Shown here: in pieces, positions 31,925 to 42,900 of the stretch
How the letters are laid out: every line of letters begins with the position of its first letter
Position numbering within the stretch: the stretch's first letter is position 1
Source: Miscanthus floridulus
Taxonomy: Eukaryota; Streptophyta; Magnoliopsida; Poales; Poaceae
Direction of reading: 5' to 3'
Length of the DNA stretch: 64,000 nt
Assembly (NCBI RefSeq): GCF_019320115.1
Contig: NC_089585.1
Coordinates: forward strand, 144,043,769-144,107,768
Program-made: the position numbers and the translations under genes
The notes under the pieces: model-generated
What the model was told of the DNA's origin: nothing
The model's database searches: none
What the model saw: the letters and a program-made list of their open reading frames with translations, nothing else

Positions 31925-34651
31925 TCATCTTAGCCTTTGCTGCTGCCTCCCTTGCAACAACTGCTCTAGTCCTTGGAGTTGATGCTTCCTCAGCAGTGGT
32001 ATCTTTTTTGGCTTTTTTCCTCTCAACCTTGACTGTGGTCTTCTTTGTTCTCTTCCTACAATAATGATAGGATCAGTTTCATATTGTAATCTAACAAATA
32101 AAGAAGAATTGAGAGTGTACCTTTTCTTGGTGCCAGTGAGTGGACATTTCCAGCTACCACCCCTATGACCATACTCACTGCAGTTAGGACACCTCACTTG
32201 CCTTGTTGCCTTACCACCTGTCTCCCTTGTAGACTTGAGCCTATTTTTCCTCAGTCTTCCTGATTCTCTCTTCTTCTAGCATGGAGGGTGCAATTTGAAC
32301 CCTTTGTCTACCTCAGGCCATTGGTTCCTATCAGGGATATTAGGAATGATACCCTCATATGCTGCTTGAAACTTCTGAACTAAAAAATACCCATCCACAA
32401 ATTTGGCCATGTTTGGTTGCCTGGTGCTAGTAATCACAACCAAGGCATGGGGACATGGTTGATCAGTTATCTGCCACTGTCTACATGTGCAAACTTTATC
32501 AAGTAGGTACACAACATGCCTTCTCACTTCTTCATCCTCATAGATCTCTGTAACCTCAGCCTGATTTGGGCGCCCCTTGAAAATGGTCAGGTGTCCAAGT
32601 CCCCTTGGAGCTGCATTTAGTTGACGGATGATCCCAGTCAATATACCAGGTGGGAGGGCCCTTGAAATCTTCCTCCTTTTGGCAAACAAGACCATTATCT
32701 TCTCTCTGATTGCATCTGCCATGCAATGCACAGGAAGGTCTTTGTGCTCTTTGATCCAACAATTCCATGATTCTGCCAAATTGTTGTTGATATAGTCACA
32801 CTTGATGTGTTCTGAGAATTTACTTCTAGCCCACAAAAAAGGATGATGCTCTATTAGCCATTTCTGCACATCTGGACTAGCTTGGAAGACTTTGTCAAAA
32901 AAGTACTTGAATTTGTGTGGTGAGTAAACTCTAGCTACAAGCCACATGTTTTTGCCATACACATCACCAGTGTAGTATTTCTTCATGTTCTCCATTAAGT
33001 GTCTAAAACATTCTTTCATCTCTGCTTGTGGAAAGACTAGTCTAACAGCTGACTCCAATCCTTTACATGCATCAATGTAGATAGCTAGCTTATCCATGGG
33101 TCCAATGGCCTTCCTAAGTTGCTCCATAAACCAGACTCAGTTTCCCTTTTGTCTCTGACTCAAACAATCCAAAGGCCAGAGGAAACATCCAATTGTGGCC
33201 ATCTAAAGCTAAGGCTGCAGGCATGTGGCCATTCCACATCCCGTTAAGTGCAGTGGAATCTATACTTATGTAAGATCTACAGTCATTGAAGAATCCATCT
33301 ATACTAGCCCTGAATGCATAGAAGAATCTGCTAAACCTAATTTTCCCATCCTTAGGATTAGTGACAGTGTCTATCTCTACAACACTTCCAGGCGATCTCA
33401 GCTCTATCTTAGCCTTAAACCTAAATAAATAATCGAAAAAATCATTCCATTTACCAAATAACTTATTTGATGCTCTCTGCCTCCCATTGTACATTGTCTG
33501 TTAGGGGATGTCAATCTTGTACTTGTAATTTAGCTCTTCTTTGAGTTCTTTAGCCCCCATTTGTGGGTTCCTCTTGAGGTAGGGGATTGCTCTCTCAACC
33601 ACCCAAGCTATAGCTACCATCCTGCTGACAACCTTTTGTGTAGATGCACAGTTATGGACCCCCTGATTGATTTGAATCTGCATAATAAAAACAAAAGGAC
33701 ATATGAGGACAACAAAAAAGCAACATTCAACAAACACAGAAAAAGATGTTATTCAACAATAAAAAAAGATTGTACCCTAACACTGCCATCATGTTGGGTT
33801 CTAGCTCTAAGAATCTATGGGCAGCCTAGAGCAGCATAATTAGCCATGAACCTTTCTTTGTCTGAATGCTCAGTATCATACTCAAACTCCTTAACTATAG
33901 CATGCTGCCTAACAGCTAGCCTAAACTCAGCCATGCTGGGATAGCATGTGCCAACACTCATATCAGGATTGTCCCTATCCCATTCATGCATTGGTTCTAC
34001 ATCAACTGTATCATCAACATTAACAGCTGCGTCATTCATATATGCCTACATCTCTGCTGACATAGCTAGAATGGACACCTCTTCTCTAGATCCTTCTGCT
34101 ATTGTGTCTAACTCCATGAACCCCATTGGCTCATAAACCTTGTCCTCGTCAGCAACCTCTTTTGCTAAACCATCATCATCAGGCTGCCCTACTATTGTTA
34201 GAGTAGTCCAGTCAACTGTTATAGGCAAATTAGTAGGTGTTTCAGCTGGAAAACTACAGGTATCACCACAACCTTCAGCATCATCATGCACAACACTTGA
34301 GCCACCAATTGGCCCACTTGTGACACTAGAGACACATCTAGCTTTAGAAGCACCAGAGCTGACATTTGCATTAGAACCATCCTTCCTCACAACATCCACT
34401 ACAATAACAGCCAACCTCTCATCCCATCTGTCCTTAATCATCTGTTGGAAATGCTCATCTCTCCTAATCTTCCACTTAGACCCAGTATCTTGGTCAAGAA
34501 CCCACACTGCAAGTGTTTGAGATGGCCCCCAGATTATCTTTGTGGCTAAAGCCTCATGGAATTGAGCCATAGAATACTGATAGTTCCTATCCAACCATAA
34601 GTCATGCTGCTGCTCTACCATTTCAACTAGCCCATACTCACCATCAGCCAT
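31925..34651 (-). pseudogene. mudrA-like: MURA-type Mutator transposase (broken)
   Basis: In minus-strand order: start and N-terminal region 34651-34046, followed by the conserved MSVGTCYPSMAEFRLAVRQH block (34039-33815). An intron runs from about 33770 to 33683, then 33682-33501 (QMGAKELKEELNYKYKI). The MULE catalytic domain starts at 33494 with ISIDSTALNG and GHNWMFPLAFGL. It continues at 33127-32276 with YIDACKGLESAV, ECFRHLMENM and NNNLAESWNCWI, then a SWIM zinc finger CTCRQWQ...CPHAL. A CCHC knuckle CPNCSEYGHR...C lies at about 32195-32150. Stops lie at 33495, near 33815 and near 32275, and there is a frameshift near 33130. All essential domains remain recognisable. Confidence 0.9.
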
Positions 34652-35011
34652 GAATTTAGCAACCTTAACGACTAGTCTAAACGCATTGCCAGGATCAATC
34701 CTGGCATCATGGTAAACAATGAAAGAAATGAGGAGTTAGATGGTACCCAACTCCTCCAATTCTACCTACACTACTAGGTTGATTAAGCACTTACCAAGGA
34801 GGGCAATCACTGCTGCTAGCCATTGTGACACAGATTGACACCACCTCTCCCACTACATCACAAGCCTACGAAACAATCAACCGAGGAAGACAAAGTCAGC
34901 GTCCATAAACCCTAACCCTAAACCCTAATGGACACAGGACCTGGGTGCAAAGGGGAAGTAAGGCCACATACCTTCAATGCGCTCACCAGGGGTCCCGCTC
35001 ACCAGATGCGG
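34652..35011. other. Promoter-proximal part of the MULE transposase gene
   Basis: Lies between the right TIR and the transposase start. It contains a 5'-leader-like stretch with two copies of AAACCCTAA-like sequence near 34906-34929. No separate gene was seen. Confidence 0.5.
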
Positions 35012-35350
35012 TCATTGTGGCGCAGGGACGGCGGGAGGGGAGCAGGAGGCGGCGGCGGCGCGGGTGAAGAACGCGTCGGTGGCGGGGGGGGGGGGGGGAC
35101 AAAATGAGCGAGGGGATAGCGAGGGCAGGACCGGGGCGGCGTAATGAAGAAAATGGGCAGGGGCAGCGATGACATTTTACCTGCGCCTGCTGACTGGGTG
35201 CTAGCGTGTCGGGCTGGCGTGGCTTGCCACATGCGCAAATGTGGTAAATAAAGAACTCAAACTTCTCTCATCTGGCAAAGTTGTAAATACCATCCTAAGG
35301 GTGATAATCGGATGAGCGCCAATCTTAATAATGGTAAAAATGTAAATCTC
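35012..35350 (-). repeat. Right TIR of the MULE
   Basis: Inverted copy of 30201-30540, with a 16-base G run at about 35083-35098. It provides the probable promoter of the transposase on the minus strand. Confidence 0.85.
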
Positions 35351-36010
35351 CCAGAACCCTAGATGAAGAACCAAATTGATTTGGGGACATAAGAACCGTC
35401 GATGAAAAAATAGATCGATTTGGGAAGCTGAGAGGGGATGTACGCCTGTACCTACGCCAGTGACGGACGGGTCGATGCTGATCCGTCCTCGTCTTGCCGC
35501 GCAAGGGCACCAAACCTTTTTTTGACTTAGGGTGGGCTGTGGGGGTGACAGAGAAACGGAGGCATACGCACGGGCCACGCATCTGCGCGATGCAGACGCT
35601 GGGGGAGAGGAAGAGGCGACGAAGCACGCGGCGAGGGCGCCGCCGCCATCCGCCATCGCAAGCCCCGCCGCCGTGCGTGTCGAGCACCACGAGGGCCGCG
35701 ATCCTCCGCCAGGAGAGAGATCCAGGAGTGAGAGGGCGTGGAGGAGACGAAGCCGTGGTGGGGCAAGCAGAGGAGGCGGTGGGGCGAGCGTGTGGCTGAG
35801 GGATACGGCGGCCAGAAGCTTCCGGAGATGACAGCCGATGTGGTTGGACTCCTTTGACGGGCCCGGTGGAGGGGATGAGGGAGAGAGGCATGCAGCCGTG
35901 AGGCTGGCGCGGGGCTCGGGGTTAGAGAAGTTTCTGGAGGCCGACACAGATGTATGGCTGAGATGAAGGCAGGAATGCACAGATGGACGGCTGGGATGTA
36001 GACTGTACAT
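35351..36010 (-). other. GC-rich region with long overlapping open frames, possible captured first exon
   Basis: Open frames on the minus strand (270 codons from 36010, 188 codons from 35891 and 164 codons from 36021) overlap each other in different frames, and plus-strand frames are open as well. That is typical of GC-rich sequence. An internal ATG gives MADGGGALAACFVASSSP. It could be the leader exon of the same captured gene seen at 27.5-30.2 kb, now separated from it by the MULE. No domain was recognised. Confidence 0.25.
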
Positions 36011-36573
36011 GAACAGGGCAACAGTGATAAAACAGGGTAACAGTGATTCCCTGGCTGGAAAACTAGGGCGACAGTGATTTCCTGGCTTGAAAACTAAGGA
36101 TCTTAATTTGATATTATTCCCATGAGGTCATTATGGCAACTCATTTCTTCAGCACGGCACGCAGTACCCACTCTCGACTGTTGACTCCCAAAGGTCTTGT
36201 GCGTTCAAGAAGAGAACCACGCGTGGTTTGTTCTGTTGCATTGCATGCCTAACTACGACACTGCGTGCTTGCGTTGCGTGCACACATGTACTGAGGAGTA
36301 GACAAACATGCATGAAACAGTGTTGTGCTCTTGCTTGAATAGTTGGCATCGACGTGTTCAGAAATACAACCAGGGAATAATCCACGGTGCTTTTCTGCTA
36401 GCTGCTGCCGTCGCCGCGTGTGTTCTTCGTCGAGAAGGGGTTGACTACTGCGCACCTGCAGCTGCAGCTCGGATGGATTTGGATCTGTAGGCTGGTTCAC
36501 TGCTCCACTGCACAGTGACAAAGGCAGGATCCTTGTTAGATTGATTGATAGTAAGAAAAAAGGTTGCAGGCAG
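36011..36573. other. Spacer, no gene recognised
   Basis: Contains short repeats of ACAG(G)GTAACAGTGAT near 36016-36080. Open frames of 60-90 codons carry no recognisable domain. Confidence 0.5.
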
Positions 36574-37150
36574 GGCCAGCCCTGGGGGTGGGCTGGGTGT
36601 GCTACCGCCCTAGGCCTCAGATCTAAATAGGCCTCACCCCATATAGTGCATTAGTATTAGTATATTAGTAGTATTGGTATATACGTATTACATAGTAACG
36701 TACGTCAGTACGTGGCCTCCTATGGCCCAGTACAGCAAGCGCAGGTCTGGGAAGGCAAGTGAATCCTGAACGCTCGCCCCGTTCGTTTTGCTTATAAGTC
36801 GTATTTTTCAGTCAACGAATAATATTTCTCTCTCACAATAAATTAGTCAATAGTACTTTTAGTCATGGCTTATCAGCCAAGCGAACAAGACAGCTAACTG
36901 CACGGCCGCCAGACGCTCGACGCAGCAAAATCATCATGTAGCATGACAGAGAGGTGGATTGCTATTCAAATATTTCAATTGCTTACCGTGAGCTGAAAGA
37001 AGCTTTTCAAAGTTCAAATTATAGAAGAACTATTTGAGGTCAACAATGTTTCAAGAAAGATTAAATAGTTTGGATGAGATTGATATCAACAGTATCAATG
37101 ACTTTGTATCTCGAAATGTTAGAAGAAATTGTTTAAAATAATGTAAAGTG
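36574..37150 (+). mobile_element. hAT transposon remnant
   Basis: The left end reads CAGGGCCAGCCCTGGGGG, a hAT-type terminal sequence. The right part (about 36990-37140) codes for AERSFSKFKL, a stop, then KNYLRSTMFQERLNSLDEID, which is the C-terminal dimerisation region of hAT transposases. The middle of the element is lost and another MITE is inserted at 36776-36891. The right terminal repeat was not found. Confidence 0.7.
36776..36891. mobile_element. Small MITE, GTTCG/CGAAC family
   Basis: The ends CGCCCCGTTCGTTTTGC and GCCAAGCGAACAAGAC are imperfect inverted repeats, and the interior is AT-rich with TTTTTCAG and TTAGTC blocks. Related copies are at 38570-38668 and 57220-57355. Confidence 0.65.
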
Positions 37151-37297
37151 CCAAGTGATTTACTATTACATTTGTCCATTTTATGAACTTAAGTCATTTT
37201 AGTGCATTGAATATTATTTTTTAATTGATGTGTATTTGAAGACTATATATACATATAGAAATATATATAGAGAGAGAGTAGCCAACTAATTATATAT

Positions 37298-38433
37298 ACG
37301 CTGTCGGATCGGAGGCGGGCCGCGCCGCCGCGGCCGGCACTGCGCTTCGCATCTCGCTTCAGTCAGCTGGAGCTCCGCTGAATGCTGCGTGCTGACGGTG
37401 ACGGACGAATCGGTCCGGCAAATGGGCAAAGTGGCGCGTCCAGCTATGCTTAACCGAAACACATTAGTATTGTACTGCACGTTAATTTTTGTTTATTCAT
37501 TCATCTACAGCGTTACTACTGTCGTCCTGCAAGTACGGTAATAATCGAACTCTAGTGTTGAACGATCTTCATCTTAGGTTGCTTTTTCATCTTATTAGGT
37601 TGCATATCTCTCAATGGTCTGTGGCTCCGTACTTGATGACCCATTTGGTGAACGAGGGAGAGTACGAGACTGACCCTCAACCAATGACGTGGAATATGGA
37701 CATGCACTGCCGCTCTCCGTGAGTCGTGCTCGTGCCTCGTGCGACGGAAAAATAAAGGAAAAACTGAAGCAGTGCTCAATGCGTCGATACTGTCAGAGCC
37801 GTTCCCTAAGTCGAGAACTAATACGAAGGCCTAATAACTTATTTTGTAGTTGGCTATTGAATATACTCTCCCTATATATTGAGAGAAAATGGATTAGGCG
37901 TTCGTACTAGTTCTCCACCTAGGGAACGGCTCTGCAGGCAGTATCGACGCATTGAGCACTGCTTCAGTTTTTCCTTTATTTTTCCGTCGCACGAGGCACG
38001 AGCACGACTCACGGAGAGCGGCAGTGCATGTCCATATTCCACGTCATTGGTTGAGGGTCAGTCTCGTACTCTCCCTCGTTCACCAAACGGGTCATCAAGT
38101 ACGGAGCCACAGACCATTGAGAGATATGCAACCTAATAAGATGAAAAAGCAACCTAAGATGAAGATCGTTCAACACTAGAGTTCGATTATTACCGTACTT
38201 GCAGGACGACAGTAGTAACACTGTAGATGAATAAATAAACAAAAATTAACGTGCAGTACAATACTAATGTGTTTCGGTTAAGCATAGCTGGACGCGCCAC
38301 TTTGCCCATTTGCCGGACCGATTCGTCCGTCACCGTCAGCACGCAGCATTCAGCGGAGCTCCAGCTGACTGAAGCGAGATGCGAAGCGCAGTGCCGGCCG
38401 CGGCGGCGCGGCCCGCCTCCGATCCGACAGCGT
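37298..38433. repeat. Long near-perfect inverted repeat (about 540-bp arms)
   Basis: The left arm (37298 to about 37832) begins ACGCTGTCGGATCGGAGG and the right arm (about 37890 to 38433) ends CCTCCGATCCGACAGCGT. The arms are separated by an about 57-bp AT-rich loop. A 77-codon frame in the left arm (37489-37722) reappears in the right arm in the opposite direction (38242-38009) with four amino-acid changes, so identity is high. The right arm joins the GC-rich upstream region of the gene at 39953, so it may be the original copy. No transposon ends or genes are recognised in it. Confidence 0.9.
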
Positions 38434-38569
38434 AGCTGCGCCAGCACACCACCGAAAATTCTCACCGCTGTCGTGTCGTGGTGTCGCTCCACGACCACGC
38501 TCGCGTTTCGCCCTTCGCCGCCCCCATTCGAGCGCCGCAGAACCAGGGCCCCACGTCGCCTTTCCCACA

Positions 38570-38668
38570 GGCTCTGTTCGCTTATAATATATACTTTTTA
38601 GTTTATTTTTTTTAGCTAAAACAGTATTTTTTTAAACAAATCTTTCGGCTGGTTGAAGCGAACGGACC
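38570..38668. mobile_element. Small MITE, GTTCG/CGAAC family
   Basis: The ends GGCTCTGTTCGCTTATAA and GTTGAAGCGAACGGACC are inverted repeats around a 60-bp T/A-rich core. It lies in the upstream region of the gene at 39953. Confidence 0.7.
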
Positions 38669-38959
38669 AATCCGGGCCCCGCGCGTCGGGGCCACCACCG
38701 TCAGCCGCACGGAACCGTCACCGTCACCCCGGCCAAGCGCCAACGCCGCAGAGCAGACGGAACGGCGGGGCCCGCCACTCCGCCCCGGCTTTCTGCCGCT
38801 ACTCCGGCTGCCGCTTTTCCCTTTACTCCCCCGTGCCCTCTCCCTCCTCTTCGGGCGATCGCCATCGCCGCCGCCGCCCACCGCCCACTCCTGACTCAAC
38901 CACACCCGCCGCGCGACCGCAGCCGAAAGTGGCGGGGCGGTGGTCCAAACCCAAACTCC

Positions 38960-39273
38960 CGAGCCTCCCCCCACTACTCTGGGCTCTGGTCTCCCTGTCC
39001 TTGTCCGTCTCTCTGAGTCTCTGCTGCTAGTATCCCGTCGCGCGGATACGCGCGCACGTTTCGCGCGTACGCCAGTACGCCACTGCTCTGCTGGCTTTGA
39101 CCTCGGGGGCGATCCCTTGCTGTTCTTGACTCGGTTTTCTCCTCCGTTGCTTCCTACCCCTGGTTGCTGTCATCACCTGCCGTTGTCCGTTTCTTCTTCT
39201 TCCGCTGCTGCTCTTTGGAGTTTTCCCCAGGCCTAGCTCGCACCTGCTGGGCTGCTGCTTAGTTTCTTCAAAG
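38960..39273 (+). other. Predicted 5' UTR exon of the membrane-anchored gene
   Basis: GC- and CT-rich leader sequence ends at AAAG/GTATGT, a strong donor (intron from 39274). The matching acceptor TGTGGTAG ends at 39926, 26 bp before the start codon, giving a 653-bp leader intron. The transcription start is not visible; the left limit is approximate. Confidence 0.55.
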
Positions 39274-39952
39274 GTATGTACGCTCCTACGATACCATCTG
39301 ATTGAACTGGGGTTGTACCTGATGAGCTTCGGCTTGGCTCTGGGATGCATGATCTCGCTTTGCTGATCTGTGGATTTCAGCCATGGTGCTGAGCTGTTAG
39401 GGTGAAAGATCTGTTTGCCCTTTGCTTGATCAGAATTGAAGGTGGCGGCGTCTCAGTTGTTCGTGTGCCAGGATCGGATTTATTTACTCCTCGGATTGGG
39501 ATTAGGTTTTGGATATTAGAATCTGAAACTATTGCTAGAATGATGGTATACTATCGCTGGTGATCTGGTGGTCAGTCTATAAATTCCGGGGTAGATTTGG
39601 TCTGTTTCGCCGACAAGTGCCTGCTGTTGCTGATCTAGAGTCCAGCTTGTAAATTCAAGGCCGGACTTGTGCAGTTACGACGACATGGGCTCTAATTGCA
39701 GTTACTGTCGTTTGATCTAATCTGCGTTAGCTTTGTTTGTTGATTTTCCTTTGAGAGAAACCCCCCTGAATCAGCTTGGTTTAACTCGTGGCGGAACTTA
39801 ACTTCCTTTATTATTAAATTAGCATAGCAGAAGCTTCCAAATTCTGTTGTATCTTCCAATTAATCCATACACTGCCGCATTGTTCTACTCAGCTTAACCT
39901 TTCTATTTTCTTCTCTATTGTGGTAGGTTTGTGTTGGAGGCTATAAGAGGCA

Positions 39953-42900
39953 ATGGCCCTTGAGGCAAAACAGGCTGCTCTGTGTTTCAAGAAAGTTTTG
40001 AGGTTGTCCATTAGAAAAAGCTATACATTTGTTTCCGAACACCCTATCCTTTTCGGTTTGGGTGTCTTGCTCTATCTATTGTACAGATCTTCACCAGGGC
40101 TCTTTGTGTTCCTGCTTTCTTCTTCGCCTGTAATTATATGCACTGCTCTTCTTCTTGGAATCCTACTGAGTTATGGAGAAATTAATCTTCCTGAGGCTAG
40201 TGAAGATCACAAGGGCACTCCAGAAGTTTCAACTTTCAAGGTTGGAAATTCGTCCAGTGATATCCACTTTGAAGAAAATCAGAGACCTTCAGTGCTTGAA
40301 TTTAGGGAGAATGCATCAAACTTCAAAGAGAGGGAAACTAAACAGACAGTTTCGTTCAGAGAGAGGGCTAGCGAGCATGTTGATCTTGATGACGATGTCC
40401 CTCTTCTGAAGAGAGCTGATGAAGAAGATGAGAGAGGTGATCGGTGTAACATACCTAGAACACCTACACCATTTCCTTCTATGGTCAATCTTTGCCAAGA
40501 GTCTGGGATCGTGGAGGACATCAACTTCACCAAGAAAAGACAATCGGAAGGTCCTTTTTTCATTCAGGATATGGTTGACTGTCAGACTAGCCTATTTGAT
40601 GAGACCCGCCTGAGTGGTCTGAATGACAAAGATACACCCTTTGGTTTGTTTTCTTCTAGTGAGAATGTTAATAAGCATGCTGAGATGGAGGAAAATCTAG
40701 TATTTGCAGATTCAGCAGCTAGTAAAGAGAGAGCTATTTCTGAAGCGAAGCAAACTGAAGAACTTGCTGGAACTAGCAAACAAGATGCTTCTGTCCCTAT
40801 TCACGAATGGAAAAAGAATGGCGAGCTTAATGTTGATACTAGCAATGTTGTTGAGGACAACTTGCTTGATTCCTCTCTTGGCTCACCATGGGCAAGAGTT
40901 AGCAGTCAGGATGGTTCATCTGGTTTCGACTCTGATCAGGCTGAGAGTTCTTCTCCTGATGCTTCCATGACTGACATTGCTCCAGTTCTTGATGAGATTG
41001 ACCCACTTTTGGGTGCTGGTTCCAATCGCCCCAATCCTATTCCTAAGGATGATTCAGACACAGATTCTCATGTCTCAGAGGATCATCAAATTGACGATGA
41101 TAGTAATGATGAGGGCGATGACATTGATGCTAAAGATAATGTGGAGGGGAAGAAGAAAAATGATGTGAAGGAAGCTGCATTTCTTTGGACAGCAGATGAT
41201 GAAAAGAATCTCATGGATCTTGGGTATTCTGAGATGGAAAGGAACCGCAGATTGGAAATTTTGATGGCTAGACGAAGATCCAGGAAGAACATAAAGTTCG
41301 AAATTGATAACAACCTGACAGACGTTGATAGTAATGGTGCCGGTAGGAGTTTAGATGATTTGTCACGCTTCCGTGCACATGTACCTCCTATTGCAGTGCC
41401 AAGGAGGAACCCTTTTGACCTTCCGTATGATTCTGAAGAAGCAGCAATTCCTGGCTCAGCTCCTTCAATTCTGCATGCACGGAAGAACCCATTTGATCTT
41501 CCCCTTGAACAGTTGAATGACAGTGTTGTCGTCCCTGCCCCAGATAGTTTAAACTCTGGAGAATCTGTGATGTCTCCTCGTCGTGACACGATCTTCAGAA
41601 GGCATGAAAGCTTTAACTTTGGAAGGATGGATGCGATCCAGGAGAAGCGTTTTTCTAGACTCAAGCCATATTTTGTCCCTGAAACTGTGAAATGGAATGC
41701 AAGCAATTTCCAAAGACAGTTCAGTGATAAGAGTGAGTCTAAAATGAGCTCTGTTACTGAATCTGATATTGCTTCTTCAGTTGCTGATCACGAGGATCAC
41801 AAGGACCATGATGAAAAGGACTTTGCAGATGTTGAAAGTGAATGCTCAGATGGTATCAACTCCATAGATGTTGAACTAGACAACAGCGACATTGATGACC
41901 GTGAGATTTCTCTACAGCACTTTGTCTTTGAAAGATCGCAAGAAAGGGAAGCACATCTTACTTCAACTAAAGGAAAAGGTCATGAAGAAGATTATACGCC
42001 CAAGTCAGCTGGGAGTTCCACGACGCCATTTCATGCAGTTCCTGACCTGCTTAGCTGGGAAGATGGAGATGGTAAGCAAGTTTGATATGACCACTTCGTT
42101 TGATTTCTTAATACCACCCTCTGTCCCAAATTGTAGGTCGTTTTGGCTTTTCTAGATACATAGCTTTTACTATGCACCTAGGTATAAGATACATCTTGAT
42201 ACATAATAAAAGTTGTGTATCTAGAAAAGCCAAAACGACCTATAAATTGGAACGGAGGGAGTACTTGTTTTCACAGATTTATTAGAACCATGTCCCATCA
42301 TGCAGGTAGCAACAACCTTGGTGCTAAACCTTCTTTTCAACTTAACACAGAAGTTAAATGCTTAGAATGGGTTTCATCCTCCAGACCACCTGTGGAGGGT
42401 GAATCTCATTCTGGGGACCTTCCAGAGTACCTTGACACTGAAGTTTCATTAAGCTCAAACACAGTTGTACTTGGTGCAAGCAATGCAGCTGAGAAAAGTG
42501 GAAATGTTGATCTCATGTCCTATTCAAACAATGAACCGCCATTAGATAACCTGATTCATGGGTCCATGGAGCTGCCTTCTGAATTTGTCACGGAAACATT
42601 GCCGGTCATATCTCGGGACCTACACCCTATCCCAGAGGAGAGAGTTGTTGAGAACTTCAACATGCAAGAAAAGCATGAAACATCAATTTTTACTGATTCA
42701 ACTGCTGCCTTGACTGGCCATGTAATCGAACAGCACTTTGATGTTGGATCTGATGGAACTCTGAGCTCTGAAGTTGTTTCCTCGTATCCTCAAGCTAATG
42801 ATGTCATCCAATCTCCATCAAGTGAACATGAAGAAATCTTGAATCCCTTTGTTTTGATGACTGCTGAACCTAAGAAGGTGGATATAAGTGACATGTATGG

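Larger units (their letters stand above)
30201..35350 (-). mobile_element. Mutator-like element (MULE) with MURA-type transposase and a GRF gene
   Basis: TIRs of about 340 bp are inverted copies of each other: 30201-30540 and 35012-35350, sharing GATTTACATTTTTACCATTA, CTCATCCGATTATCAC, CACATTTGCGCATGT and TAAAATGTCATCGCTGCCC. Length is 5.15 kb. Inside, a MURA-type transposase runs from the right end on the minus strand (34651-31925) and a small GRF zinc-finger gene runs from the left end on the plus strand (30539-30958). The arrangement mirrors the convergent two-gene layout of MuDR. No 9-bp target duplication could be matched, and the transposase is broken, so the copy is inactive. Confidence 0.88.

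Noticed and set aside
37489..38242. Matching 77-codon frames in both arms of the inverted repeat
   Set aside because: They match because the arms are inverted copies. A second frame on the other strand is conserved equally well, so similarity is not evidence of a protein.
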